The notes under the pieces were generated by a model. That model had not been told where the DNA came from. It did not search any database and worked only from the letters and a program-made list of their open reading frames with translations. Source: Flammeovirgaceae bacterium UBA1842 (GTDB lineage: Bacteria > Bacteroidota > Bacteroidia > Cytophagales > Cyclobacteriaceae). From it: 64,000 bases of DNA. Position numbers and translations under genes: made by a program. The stretch spans positions 1-64,000 of the forward strand of contig DDIU01000017.1 of the NCBI GenBank assembly GCA_002338655.1, written 5' to 3'. Numbering within the stretch: position 1 is the first letter of the stretch; each line of letters opens with the position of its first letter. Positions 33,942-43,130 of this stretch are shown one piece after another.

Positions 33942-34258
33942 TTTTTAGTCTTTAATCTTTCTTCATACATCACACTATGTGGATGTAACCCAATAAAGTG
34001 CAATTCTACTATATTTATTACAAAGTACGATCCAATCTGTTATTATTTAGTTAAATGTCGTTAAATCAGCTTAAAGGCACTTTTCATCAACCCATTATTC
34101 CCAATATTGGAATGTTATCCCAATATAAATATCTAATAATTGGATTATTTATCGTCATTTTCACACACTTCCTTACATAGAGGAGATGTATTTATTTGAA
34201 GTCTTGCTATTAAAATACATCCATGTATCTTTAAATATCCAACTACTAAATATTTGAT
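33942..34258. other. Divergent intergenic region
   Basis: This 317-base A+T-rich stretch separates the T9SS cargo gene (minus) from the enoyl-CoA hydratase gene (plus). It contains an imperfect CCCAATATTGG-type palindrome near 34098-34110 and, near the right end, a candidate promoter. I see no small gene or RNA. Confidence 0.5.
34203..34233 (+). promoter_or_regulatory. Candidate Bacteroidota promoter before the enoyl-CoA hydratase gene
   Basis: CTTG (34203-34206), a 19-base spacer and TATCTTTA (34226-34233) match TTTG-N19-TAnnTTTG except for one base in each box. The ATG follows 25 bases after the -7 box, a reasonable leader. Confidence 0.5.
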
Positions 34259-35041
34259 ATGAGTTCATATAAAAATATAACATTAGAACATAATAGCGGA
34301 GTGCTTACCGCCACAATTTCAAGGCCTAATAGCCTCAATGCACTAAATATAGAAACAATAAGCGAGCTAAAAACCTTGATCACCGAAGTCTATGACAACC
34401 CTGAAATCAAGGGTTTGATCTTAACTGGTGAGGGCGAAAAAGCGTTTGTTGCAGGAGCCGACATTACTGAAATCGCCAAACTAAATGAAGCAAATGCGAG
34501 AAATTTATCGGAAACTGGACAAGAGATCTTTGCCATGTTCGAAAATTCTGCCAAACCAGTAATTGCAGCTGTAAATGGATTTGCCCTTGGGGGTGGATGT
34601 GAATTAGCAATGGCCTGCCACATGAGGATAGCTACAGAAAATGCAAAGTTCGGTCAGCCAGAGGTTAACCTGGGCATAATTCCCGGTTATGGTGGCACAC
34701 AACGGCTCACCCAACACATTGGAAAAGGAAAAGCTTTTGAATTGATGATGACCGGAGATATGATATCTGCACAAGAAGCCAAGCAACTCGGACTGGTCAA
34801 CCATGTTGTAAACAACAAAGAAAATTTGTTTGAACTCAGTAATAAAATAATGTCCAAAATATTGAGCAAGGCACCTTTAGCTATTGGGATGATTGTCCAC
34901 TGCGTAAATGCCAATTTCTCAAATGAAGATGGCTATCAAACAGAGGCGAACGATTTTTCACATTGCACTAACACCGCTGATTTTAGAGAGGGCACTGCTG
35001 CATTTCTTGAAAAAAGAAAACCTGAATTTAAAGGGGTTTAG
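34259..35041 (+). CDS. Enoyl-CoA hydratase/isomerase family protein
   Basis: The 260-residue crotonase has the oxyanion-hole blocks AFVAGADITEI (about 63-73) and NGFALGGGCELA. The two catalytic acids are Glu115 and Glu135 (FGQPEVNLGII), 20 residues apart as in rat enoyl-CoA hydratase (144/164). It therefore should be a true hydratase that adds water to trans-2-enoyl-CoA, as in beta-oxidation or (S)-3-hydroxybutyryl-CoA formation. The substrate chain length is unknown. The flippase gene follows 11 bases downstream. Confidence 0.92.
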   Translation: MSSYKNITLEHNSGVLTATISRPNSLNALNIETISELKTLITEVYDNPEIKGLILTGEGEKAFVAGADITEIAKLNEANARNLSETGQEIFAMFENSAKPVIAAVNGFALGGGCELAMACHMRIATENAKFGQPEVNLGIIPGYGGTQRLTQHIGKGKAFELMMTGDMISAQEAKQLGLVNHVVNNKENLFELSNKIMSKILSKAPLAIGMIVHCVNANFSNEDGYQTEANDFSHCTNTADFREGTAAFLEKRKPEFKGV

Positions 35042-35052
35042 TACATTCAAAC

Positions 35053-36525
35053 ATGAGTCAGCTAAAAAGCTTGGCGGGGCAAACTGCCATTTACGGTGTC
35101 AGTAGTATATTTGGTAGGTTAATAAATTATGCTTTAGTTCCATTGTATACCACCGTATTTACAGATCCCGGCCAAATGGGAATTGTTACTGGTTTATATG
35201 CTTATACGGCTATTTTCATGGTGATCTATACTTTTGGTATGGAAACGGCCTTTTTTAGATACGCCAGAAAAGATACTCAATCTGCTTATCACCTTACTTC
35301 AACAGCTGTTATCATAATAAGTACGGTATTTTCTTTATTTATATTCTTTTTCTCGTCCTCAATAGCTTCATTAATCGGCTATCCAGATACGGGATTGTTT
35401 ATTAAATGGATCGCATTAATATTATGGATAGATGCTGTATTGGCTATTCCATTTGCAAAGCTTCGCCATGAAAATAAGGCTCGAAAATTTGCTGCGGCTA
35501 AAATCATCAACATAATAATAAACATTCTTTTACAAGTTGGCTTTTTACTATTGCTGCCATTTATTAAAAATAATTATTCTATAGCAGATCACATCCCAGA
35601 CATTGGTATTGGGTTCATATTTCTTGCCAACCTAATTGCCAATGGAATGTTGTTTATAATCTTATTTTCCGAAATACGGCAATTACGATTTCGGTTCAAT
35701 TGGGCGGAATTCAAACCTATTCTAATCTATTCAGCACCAATTTTTGTTATGGGAGTAGCAGGAATGTTCAATGAACAACTTGACAAACTACTCCTTGAGT
35801 ATATGTTGCCAGATACTTTTTATAGTAATATGGATAGTACTGCTGCACTAGGGGTTTACGGCCAAACCTTTAAACTGGGCATTTTTATGATGCTGGCGAT
35901 TCAAGCCTTCAGGTATGCTGGCGAGCCGTTTTTCTTTTCTAAAGCTGAAGATAAAAATGCACCTGAGCTTTTTGCCAAAGTAATGCACTACTTTATTATA
36001 GCAGGGCTCCTGCTTTTTGTCATTGTAAGTATTAATGTAGACCTAATTGCACAACTTTTTTTAAGGAGCCCGGCTTATAGGGTGGCCCTGTATCTAGTCC
36101 CGTTACTATTGTTTAGCAAATTGATTTATGGCATTTATGTGAATTTGAGTATTTGGTTTAAATTATCTGACAAAACCATTTTTGGCACCTATTTCAGTAT
36201 TGTAGGTGTTGTAATTACCGTTTTGGGCAACGTACTTCTTATACCATTAATTGGTTTTATGGGTTGTGTAATAAGCATGATCGCCTGCTATTCAGTAATG
36301 GCTGCATTATGTTACTATTACGGTCAAAAATATTACCCCATTCCCTATAAATTCCAGTTGTTGATCCCCTATTTGGTCATCTCAGTTGCAATTGTCTATC
36401 TACTTGATCATTACCATTACCCTAACCTACATTTGGATTATGCGATAAGAATTATCCTTTCTGGTATAATTATCGGAGCTTTGTATCTATTTGAAAAAAA
36501 TAAAATGAAGGCCAAAAACATTTGA
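35053..36525 (+). CDS. Polysaccharide/lipid-linked oligosaccharide flippase (Wzx/MATE-like)
   Basis: The 490-residue protein has about 14 membrane helices. The N terminus LAGQTAIYGVSSIFGRLINYALVPLYT is the standard start of MOP-superfamily polysaccharide exporters. It should flip lipid-linked sugars across the inner membrane, perhaps for surface polysaccharide or a peptidoglycan precursor. A nucleotidyltransferase gene for sugars follows 40 bases downstream, which supports a role in glycan assembly. Confidence 0.87.
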   Translation: MSQLKSLAGQTAIYGVSSIFGRLINYALVPLYTTVFTDPGQMGIVTGLYAYTAIFMVIYTFGMETAFFRYARKDTQSAYHLTSTAVIIISTVFSLFIFFFSSSIASLIGYPDTGLFIKWIALILWIDAVLAIPFAKLRHENKARKFAAAKIINIIINILLQVGFLLLLPFIKNNYSIADHIPDIGIGFIFLANLIANGMLFIILFSEIRQLRFRFNWAEFKPILIYSAPIFVMGVAGMFNEQLDKLLLEYMLPDTFYSNMDSTAALGVYGQTFKLGIFMMLAIQAFRYAGEPFFFSKAEDKNAPELFAKVMHYFIIAGLLLFVIVSINVDLIAQLFLRSPAYRVALYLVPLLLFSKLIYGIYVNLSIWFKLSDKTIFGTYFSIVGVVITVLGNVLLIPLIGFMGCVISMIACYSVMAALCYYYGQKYYPIPYKFQLLIPYLVISVAIVYLLDHYHYPNLHLDYAIRIILSGIIIGALYLFEKNKMKAKNI

Positions 36526-36565
36526 ATTTTGTTAGATTTGCGGCCATTGGAATAAATATATATTC

Positions 36566-37567
36566 ATGAATATAATCATACCTATGGCAGGTATGGGCAA
36601 GAGAATGCGCCCACATACCTTGACCACCCCTAAACCACTAATCCCCATTGCAGGAAAACCGATCGTTCACAGACTTGTAGAGGATATTTCCAAAGTATGT
36701 GACACTGGAATTGATAAAATCGGTTTTATAATTGGCAGAAACTTTGGTGCAGAGGTTGAAAAAACACTAAAGGACATAGCTACTTCTGTAGGGGCTGAAG
36801 GAAAGATTTTTTATCAAGACGAAGCATTGGGTACTGCACATGCCATACTATGTGCGGAAGAACTCCTGGAAGGTAATGTTGTAGTTGCTTTTGCAGATAC
36901 ACTTTTCAAGGCAGACTTTAAGCTAGATGCCTCAAAAGATGGGATAATCTGGGTGCAACAAGTAGACGACCCCTCAGCGTTTGGCGTGATCAAGACCGAA
37001 GATGGTATCATTACAGATTTTATAGAAAAACCCGAGGAGTTTATTTCTGACTTGGCCATCATCGGAATTTATTATTTTAAGAATGGGGCATTCCTAAGAT
37101 CAGAAATGCAATACCTGATAGATAATGACATCAAGGATAAAGGTGAGTATCAATTGACCAATGCCCTTGAAAATATGAAGAACAAGGGAGTTAACTTTGT
37201 CCCCGGTCAGGTTTCAGAATGGCTGGATTGTGGTAATAAAGATGCTACGGTCTATACAAATAAACGCTATTTGGAGTTCATTAAAGAGGAGGACTTAATC
37301 GCTTCAACGGTGACACTAAAGAATTCCGTGATTATTCCGCCCGTCTATTTGGGAGAAAATGTGGTGATTGAAAATAGCATAGTTGGCCCACATGTTTCTA
37401 TAGGTGAAAACACAATTGTTAAAGGCACAATAATGCAAAACTGCATAGTCCAAACGAACACCGAAATAAATAATGCCAACTTGAAAAACTCAATGTTGGG
37501 CAATTTCGTTACTTTGGAAGGTAAAGCAGATGATCTGAGTGTAGGGGATTATAATTCTATTCTTTGA
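36566..37567 (+). CDS. Sugar-phosphate nucleotidyltransferase with left-handed beta-helix tail
   Basis: The 333-residue protein starts NIIIPMAGMGKRMRPHT, followed by PKPLIPIAGKPIV: the signature loop and Lys of NDP-sugar pyrophosphorylases. The catalytic domain covers about 1-235 and includes FADTLF and EKPEEF. The tail (about 245-333) has hexapeptide repeats (VIIPPVYLGENVVIENSIVG). It should form an NDP-hexose from a sugar 1-phosphate, dTDP-glucose- or GDP-mannose-like. The sugar cannot be fixed. A strong -7-like box TAGATTTG lies at 36533-36540, 25 bases before the ATG, without a clear -33 partner. Confidence 0.88.
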   Translation: MNIIIPMAGMGKRMRPHTLTTPKPLIPIAGKPIVHRLVEDISKVCDTGIDKIGFIIGRNFGAEVEKTLKDIATSVGAEGKIFYQDEALGTAHAILCAEELLEGNVVVAFADTLFKADFKLDASKDGIIWVQQVDDPSAFGVIKTEDGIITDFIEKPEEFISDLAIIGIYYFKNGAFLRSEMQYLIDNDIKDKGEYQLTNALENMKNKGVNFVPGQVSEWLDCGNKDATVYTNKRYLEFIKEEDLIASTVTLKNSVIIPPVYLGENVVIENSIVGPHVSIGENTIVKGTIMQNCIVQTNTEINNANLKNSMLGNFVTLEGKADDLSVGDYNSIL

Positions 37568-37583
37568 CAAATCATTAACACTC

Positions 37584-39302
37584 CTGAAAAACAATAAATA
37601 CATACTGGCCCTGTTGATACTACTTTTATCAGCTCCTTTTGTGGTTAACGCACAAAAAGGGAAGAATAAGGGGGATATTTCAGAAAGTAAGCTGCGTGAA
37701 GCAGAATACTACTTTACTGAGGGGGAAAAGTATTATATTCTTGAAGATTATGCCAAAGCATTGGTCCTTTTCCAAAAATCATTGGACATCAATCCGCAAA
37801 ATGGGACTGTCTATTATAAAATGGCTCAGGTATATGCCCATGGAAATGATTTGGAAAAGGCACTGGAGAACTCAAAAATGGCATTGTCATTAGACGACTC
37901 AAATAAATATTTCTACATACTGACCGCTGATATATATACGCAAATGAGCAACTTCCCCAAAGCGGCTGAAGTATATGAAGAACTGGTAGGGAAGGTAAAA
38001 AAAACAGAAATATATTTATTTGAACTAGCTGCTCTTTACCTCTATCAGCAGCGATATGATGATGCAATCACTACTTATAATAAAATTGAATCTGCCTATG
38101 GCCTTTCTGAGGAAATAGCCTTTCAAAAACAAAAAGTATACCTACAACTTAATAAACTAGATCTTGCACTGAAAGAAGGTAATAAATTGATCACGGCCTA
38201 CCCAGATGAAGAAAATTATGTTTTAAAACAATCTGAGATACTAATTGCCTATGAAAAATACGATGAGGCTACTGAATATCTAAATGATTATCTCCAAAGA
38301 AACCCAGACAGGTCGCAATCAAGACTCGTACTTGCCGAACTTAAGCGAAAGAAAGGGGACCTAAAGGGTGCACTTGCTGATTTATCCATTGCCTTTAAAA
38401 ACCCTGAATTAGATGCCCAACATAAAATTCAACTATTGGCTGAATACAGAACGGAGCTTCCTGCCGATCAGTTAGAGGGTTTTGCTTTTGTATTGGCAAA
38501 AATATTAGTTGCCACACATGATGAAGTTGCTGACGCCCATACCGTATATGCTGATTTACTTCAACAGGCTGGAAAAATAGATTCAGCCAAAATGCAGTAC
38601 AATGAATCCTTAAAATTAGACCAATCCAATTTTGCTGTTTGGCAAAACGTTTTACAACTGCACTTTGAACTAAATGAAATTGATAGTGTAATAGATAAGT
38701 CAAATAGGGCACTTGAACTATTTCCCAATCAAGGAGCATTATACTACTTCAATGGTGCCGCTAATCTCCAAGAAAAAAAATACAAGGAAGCTATTTTTGC
38801 TTTGGAACAGGGCAAAAAGTTAGCATCATCAAACCTATCACTGTTAAGTGCCTACAACTCTATGCTCGGAGACGCTTACAACAGCATCCAAGAGTATAAA
38901 AAATCTGATGCCGCTTTTGACGCTGCTTTAGACTTTGATCCAAACAATTACGGCCTCCTAAATAATTACAGCTATTACTTGTCGTTGAGGAAGGAGAATT
39001 TGGATAAAGCAGAAAAAATGGCCTTCAAAGTCATTCAAAACAATCCGGATAATGTAACATTCTTAGACACCTATGCATGGGTGCTCTATAACCGTGAAAA
39101 ATATAAAGAAGCCAAAAAGATTATGGAAAAAGCTATTGCCATTGGGGGAGTAGAGGCTATTCATTATGAGCATTATGGCGACATACTATACAAACTTGGA
39201 AATGTGGACGAGGCAGTAACCCAATGGCAGATTGCCAAAGGCATGGATCCCAATGCCAAGTTGATCGATAAGAAAATAGCAGACAGAAAATTATATGAAT
39301 AG
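37584..39302 (+). CDS. Secreted tetratricopeptide repeat protein
   Basis: The protein has about 572 residues and is made of a signal peptide and some 14-15 TPR units (for example AEYYFTEGEKYYILEDYAKA, PQNGTVYYKMAQVYAHGNDL, PNNYGLLNNYSYYLSLRKE). It likely acts as a scaffold in the periplasm or at the outer membrane. I place the start at the CTG at 37584: it yields KNNKYILALLILLLSAPFVVNAQ, a full signal peptide with a basic head. The alternative TTG at 37614 loses the basic head. The neighbours (DUF4292, EnvC-like) also belong to the envelope, and its end overlaps the DUF4292 start by 8 bases. Confidence 0.85.
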   Translation: MKNNKYILALLILLLSAPFVVNAQKGKNKGDISESKLREAEYYFTEGEKYYILEDYAKALVLFQKSLDINPQNGTVYYKMAQVYAHGNDLEKALENSKMALSLDDSNKYFYILTADIYTQMSNFPKAAEVYEELVGKVKKTEIYLFELAALYLYQQRYDDAITTYNKIESAYGLSEEIAFQKQKVYLQLNKLDLALKEGNKLITAYPDEENYVLKQSEILIAYEKYDEATEYLNDYLQRNPDRSQSRLVLAELKRKKGDLKGALADLSIAFKNPELDAQHKIQLLAEYRTELPADQLEGFAFVLAKILVATHDEVADAHTVYADLLQQAGKIDSAKMQYNESLKLDQSNFAVWQNVLQLHFELNEIDSVIDKSNRALELFPNQGALYYFNGAANLQEKKYKEAIFALEQGKKLASSNLSLLSAYNSMLGDAYNSIQEYKKSDAAFDAALDFDPNNYGLLNNYSYYLSLRKENLDKAEKMAFKVIQNNPDNVTFLDTYAWVLYNREKYKEAKKIMEKAIAIGGVEAIHYEHYGDILYKLGNVDEAVTQWQIAKGMDPNAKLIDKKIADRKLYE

Positions 39303-40053
39303 CAGACATCACTCTTTCCTGCTGTTAATGTCAATTTTCATTCTCAGTGCTTGCAGTCAACGATTTAAAGGTATTAACTGGAACCTTCTTGACAGAAATA
39401 AACTGGAAGTTCAAGAAATTGATTTTGAGTATTTTTCAGGGAAAGCCAAAGTAAATTATAAGGATGATAAACTGGACATCAAGGCAAAAGCCAATATAAG
39501 GGTTAGAAAAGACAGCGTTATTTGGATTTCCTTTTCGGCAATAGGCATCCAAGGTGCACGGTGTTTAATAAACAAGGATTCCATCACTATCATGAATATG
39601 GTTAAAAAGGAATATTATGTTTTTAATTATGATTCGCTAAGCAAACAGTTCAATTTCGATGTTAATTACGATGCTATTCAGGCCGTGGCTTTAGGAAACT
39701 TGATCAAGAAAAAAGATAGGGTCGATGAGGTGGAGGATACTGAAGATTACCTCATCTTAAAACAGAAATCGGGTGGCGTTTCCATAAACAATTTTGTGAA
39801 TCACAAAACGATGAAAATAGAACGGGTTGAAATGCTGGAACCCAACTCCAAAAATACAGCTGTGATCCGTTATTACGACTTTCAAATGATTGAAAATCAT
39901 GGATTTCCTTATTCTGCTATTATTTCCTTATTTTACAAGGTAAACGCAGGCACATTGAATACGGTGATAGAATTTGAGTATAGTAAGGCAGAAATCGAAG
40001 ACCGAGAACTCAAATTCCCCTTTAACATACCAAAGAAATATGAGCGCAAATAA
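39295..40053 (+). CDS. DUF4292 lipoprotein
   Basis: The 252-residue protein has a lipobox ending in Cys20 (IFILSACSQ). It has the DUF4292 layout: a beta-rich core with FEYFSGKAKVNYKDDKLDIKAKANIRVRKDSVIWISFSA, then ARCLINKDSITIMNMVKKEYYVF. The fold resembles LolA/LolB-type lipoprotein carriers, so a role in lipoprotein or lipid transport is possible, but the family has no assigned function. It is translationally coupled on both sides: 8-base overlap with the TPR gene and 14-base overlap with the EnvC-like gene. Confidence 0.88.
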   Translation: MNSRHHSFLLLMSIFILSACSQRFKGINWNLLDRNKLEVQEIDFEYFSGKAKVNYKDDKLDIKAKANIRVRKDSVIWISFSAIGIQGARCLINKDSITIMNMVKKEYYVFNYDSLSKQFNFDVNYDAIQAVALGNLIKKKDRVDEVEDTEDYLILKQKSGGVSINNFVNHKTMKIERVEMLEPNSKNTAVIRYYDFQMIENHGFPYSAIISLFYKVNAGTLNTVIEFEYSKAEIEDRELKFPFNIPKKYERK

Positions 40054-41230
40054 GGGATTCGGTATTGTTCTCTTGGTTTTATCACTTATTTGTCACTTTA
40101 CTGTAGCTCAGAAAACAAAAAGTCAGTTACAAAAAGAGAAGCAGGAGAATCTTGAAAAGATTTCACAAGCGGAAAAGATCCTGACTGAGACTAAAGGAAA
40201 AAAGCAAAATACCCTTGGTCAGTTAAATGCCCTTAATCAAAGGATAAAAGCACAAGAGGCGCTCATAGGCTCCATACGCAGTGAAATGTATCTTCTTAGT
40301 GATGAGATTGATGAGAATAATGCCATCATTGAATCCCTTGCCTCAGATTTGAAAAAACTAAAAACCGAATATGCCGCCATGGTTTACGCGGCTTATAAAG
40401 CTAGTAAAGGCCAAAATAAACTCACATTTATTTTTTCTGCCAAATCCTTTAATCAGTTTCTAATGCGGCTGAAATATATGCAACAATATGGGGAAGCCAG
40501 AAAAAAACAAGCCGAGCAGATAACTAAAGTACAAGCCATCCTATCTGATCGGGTTACGGTGATTCAAAGTAAAGTCTCGGAAAAGAATATTCTTTTGGCC
40601 GAAAATTTACAGGAAAATAAAAGTTTAGAAGAGCTAAAGAAAAGTCAGAGCAGCTTAGTAACCAATTTGCAAAAGCAAGAAAATAAACTGAAGCGGGATT
40701 TGGAAGAAAGTAAGAATGCCGTTGCTAAGCTGGATAAACTTATTAATGATATTATCCGCGCTGAAATCGAAAAAGCACGCTTGGCCGAAAAATCCACTAC
40801 CGAAGCAAACACCAAACTGGCAGGCCTATTTGCAGACAATAAAGCAAAATTGCCATGGCCTGTTTCTGGTTTTGTTTCACAAAAATTTGGCAAACAAAAC
40901 CACCCCGTATTAAAGCGTATAATTGTGAACAGCACAGGGATAAACATACAAACCAAGCAAAACGAAAAAGTTAAGACCGTCTTTGGTGGTACGGTCCGTA
41001 CAGTAGCTTTTGTTCCATTAGTTGGCAACACGGTAATAGTAAGTCATGGAGATTACTTTACCGTTTATGCTGGAATGAAAGATGTTTTTGTCAAAACTGG
41101 TCAGGAAGTAACCACCGGTCAGGATCTGGGTTCTGTTTTAACCAATAAGGATGGGGTATCAGAATTGAAATTTGAAATCCGAAAAAGTGCTGAACCATTG
41201 GATCCCCAACGATGGCTGGCGAAAAACTAA
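40040..41230 (+). CDS. EnvC-like murein hydrolase activator with degenerate LytM domain
   Basis: From the ATG at 40040 the product has 396 residues: a signal peptide (to about 23), a long coiled coil (about 24-250) and a C-terminal LytM/M23 fold (about 280-396). The zinc residues of active M23 peptidases are missing. The first His/Asp site reads NSTGINI, the Y-x-H position reads YAGM, and the final HxH reads ELKFE. This is the EnvC pattern: the domain does not cut but activates N-acetylmuramoyl amidases during cell separation. Coiled coil and order of domains agree. The upstream open extension (from 39974) overlaps DUF4292 and is not used. Confidence 0.9.
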   Translation: MSANKGFGIVLLVLSLICHFTVAQKTKSQLQKEKQENLEKISQAEKILTETKGKKQNTLGQLNALNQRIKAQEALIGSIRSEMYLLSDEIDENNAIIESLASDLKKLKTEYAAMVYAAYKASKGQNKLTFIFSAKSFNQFLMRLKYMQQYGEARKKQAEQITKVQAILSDRVTVIQSKVSEKNILLAENLQENKSLEELKKSQSSLVTNLQKQENKLKRDLEESKNAVAKLDKLINDIIRAEIEKARLAEKSTTEANTKLAGLFADNKAKLPWPVSGFVSQKFGKQNHPVLKRIIVNSTGINIQTKQNEKVKTVFGGTVRTVAFVPLVGNTVIVSHGDYFTVYAGMKDVFVKTGQEVTTGQDLGSVLTNKDGVSELKFEIRKSAEPLDPQRWLAKN

Positions 41231-41368
41231 GGCCGTCAGGGAGTGAATTAATACTCCAAAACAACTCCCTTCAGTATCTTGGAATGTCCATTTTGAATAT
41301 AGGGGAGCTATCAATCTTATAAAGTTTACTGATTGAAAAAAAATTATTTCCGATTATCAATTACCTCT

Positions 41369-41399
41369 TTTTTACGTTGATAATTAATAACTATCTTTA
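41369..41399 (+). promoter_or_regulatory. Candidate promoter before tatA
   Basis: TTTT (41369-41372), a 19-base spacer and TATCTTTA (41392-41399) approximate TTTG-N19-TAnnTTTG with one mismatch in each box. It lies in the 262-base gap before tatA and would give a leader of about 85 bases. Confidence 0.4.
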
Positions 41400-41492
41400 C
41401 CGTTAGGATTTTAAACAAAAATCTATCTGTTAATTAAGGTATAATATGACCCGAACGGCTAACAGATACCAAATAGTTAAAACTATAAAACA

Positions 41493-41699
41493 ATGAATAG
41501 CATATTTGCAATCGGCATGCCTGGTGGATGGGAATGGATAATCATTATTTTGGTGGTCCTAATTTTCTTTGGTGCTAAAAAGATCCCTGAGCTTGCACGT
41601 GGATTAGGAAGAGGCATAAGGGAGTTTAAAGATGCTACCAAAGAAATCAAAAAAGACATCGAAGACTCTACTAATGTAGAGGGAGAAAAAAAGGCTTAA
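41493..41699 (+). CDS. tatA: Twin-arginine translocase subunit TatA/E
   Basis: The 68-residue protein has the TatA plan: a short N-terminal segment (GWEWIIIILVVLIFFGAKKIPELARG) with the conserved F-G hinge, then an amphipathic helix and a charged tail. It forms the translocation element for folded Tat substrates in the inner membrane. No tatC is in the window. An inner Met (MPGGWEW) could be the start, but the ATG at 41493 is retained. gatA follows 1 base downstream. Confidence 0.95.
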   Translation: MNSIFAIGMPGGWEWIIIILVVLIFFGAKKIPELARGLGRGIREFKDATKEIKKDIEDSTNVEGEKKA

Positions 41700-41700
41700 T

Positions 41701-43128
41701 TTGAAGACCTACACTTCTTTAGATCTAATTCAGAAAGATTTAAAAAGCGGTTCTCTTACCTGTATCCAACTCGTTGATCAATATTTAACTAACATTCAGT
41801 CAAAAAAACACCTGAATGCTTTGGTTGAAGTGTATGGCCATGAAGCACGTGCCAAAGCAATTGCCATTGACGAGAAAATAAAATCAGGTACATCTGGAAA
41901 GTTAGCTGGGATGGTAGTGACTTTAAAAGATGTATTATGCCATGAGAATCATCATTTAAAGGCGGGCAGTAAAATCCTTGAAGGATTCGAATCTCAATTT
42001 ACTGGAACGGCCGTTCAGCGACTTATTGATGCCGATGCAATTATAATCGGTAGAAATAATTGTGATGAGTTTGCCATGGGCTCTTCCAATGAAAATTCCG
42101 CTTTCGGCAACGTTCTCAATGATATTGACAATGAACGTGTTCCTGGGGGCTCTTCTGGGGGTTCGGCAGTAGCGGTTCAAGCTGACATGTGTTTAGTATC
42201 ATTAGGGTCAGATACCGGGGGTTCTGTAAGGCAGCCAGCCGCTTTTTGTGGGATAATTGGCCTTAAACCTACTTATTCAAGGGTTTCAAGGCATGGATTG
42301 ATTGCCTATGGATCTTCGTTTGATTGCATTGGTATCTTCGCCAAAGGCATGGCTGACGTTGCGCTTGTTTTAGAAACCATATCGGGTGCCGATGAATTTG
42401 ATGGCACTGTTTCAAAATTTCCTGTTGCCAACTACGTTAAGGGCCTTAATGGTAATCAACAAAATCTGAAAGTGGCTTACATTACTGAAACATTAGAGGC
42501 AGAAGGTCTTGACCCTGAAATAAAACAAAATATAGAATATCAAATCGCCACTTTAAAAGCAGCTGGCCATTCAGTAGAGCCAGTAAAGTTTCCTTTACTC
42601 GATTACGTACTCCCAACCTATTATATTTTGACTACTGCAGAAGCCAGCTCAAATCTTTCCCGATACGATGGGGTAAAATTTGGATATAGAAGTCCAAATG
42701 CTGATTCCCTGGAAAGTATGTATAAAAAATCCAGAACTGAGGGATTTGGGAAAGAAGTTAAGAAAAGGATTATGCTTGGCACTTTTGTGCTCAGTGCAAG
42801 TTATTATGATGCCTATTACAACAAAGCTCAAAAAGTAAGAAGGTTGATCAGGGAGGACAGTAAAAAGATATTGTCAGAATATGACTTTATTATTACTCCC
42901 ACCACACCTACTACTGCTTTTAAATTTGGTGAACACGATTCAGATCCTTTGGCAATGTACTTGGCCGATCTGTTTACAGTACAAGCATCAGTCGCGGGAC
43001 TTCCGGCAATTTCAGTACCTTTGGGTAAAGACAATCAAGGCTTACCCATTGGCATTCAGGTTATTGCGAATGACTTTGAAGAGGAAAAACTTTTGGCATT
43101 TTCAAATTATTTGATGAAGTTGAATTAG
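41701..43128 (+). CDS. gatA: Aspartyl/glutamyl-tRNA amidotransferase subunit A (amidase signature)
   Basis: The 475-residue protein carries the whole amidase Ser-cisSer-Lys set at GatA spacing: Lys76 (VTLKDVL), cis-Ser151 and Ser175 (SDTGGSVRQPA). It provides ammonia for forming Gln-tRNA or Asn-tRNA together with GatB and GatC, which are not in the window. Length and motifs fit GatA better than other amidases. The start is a TTG at 41701, one base after tatA, and the transglycosylase gene begins 2 bases after its stop, so the three are one transcript. Confidence 0.92.
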   Translation: MKTYTSLDLIQKDLKSGSLTCIQLVDQYLTNIQSKKHLNALVEVYGHEARAKAIAIDEKIKSGTSGKLAGMVVTLKDVLCHENHHLKAGSKILEGFESQFTGTAVQRLIDADAIIIGRNNCDEFAMGSSNENSAFGNVLNDIDNERVPGGSSGGSAVAVQADMCLVSLGSDTGGSVRQPAAFCGIIGLKPTYSRVSRHGLIAYGSSFDCIGIFAKGMADVALVLETISGADEFDGTVSKFPVANYVKGLNGNQQNLKVAYITETLEAEGLDPEIKQNIEYQIATLKAAGHSVEPVKFPLLDYVLPTYYILTTAEASSNLSRYDGVKFGYRSPNADSLESMYKKSRTEGFGKEVKKRIMLGTFVLSASYYDAYYNKAQKVRRLIREDSKKILSEYDFIITPTTPTTAFKFGEHDSDPLAMYLADLFTVQASVAGLPAISVPLGKDNQGLPIGIQVIANDFEEEKLLAFSNYLMKLN

Positions 43129-43130
43129 AT

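Noticed and set aside
41231..41368. Possible terminator after the EnvC-like gene (AGGGAGT with ACTCCCT)
   Set aside because: The arms are short, the loop is long and no T run follows.
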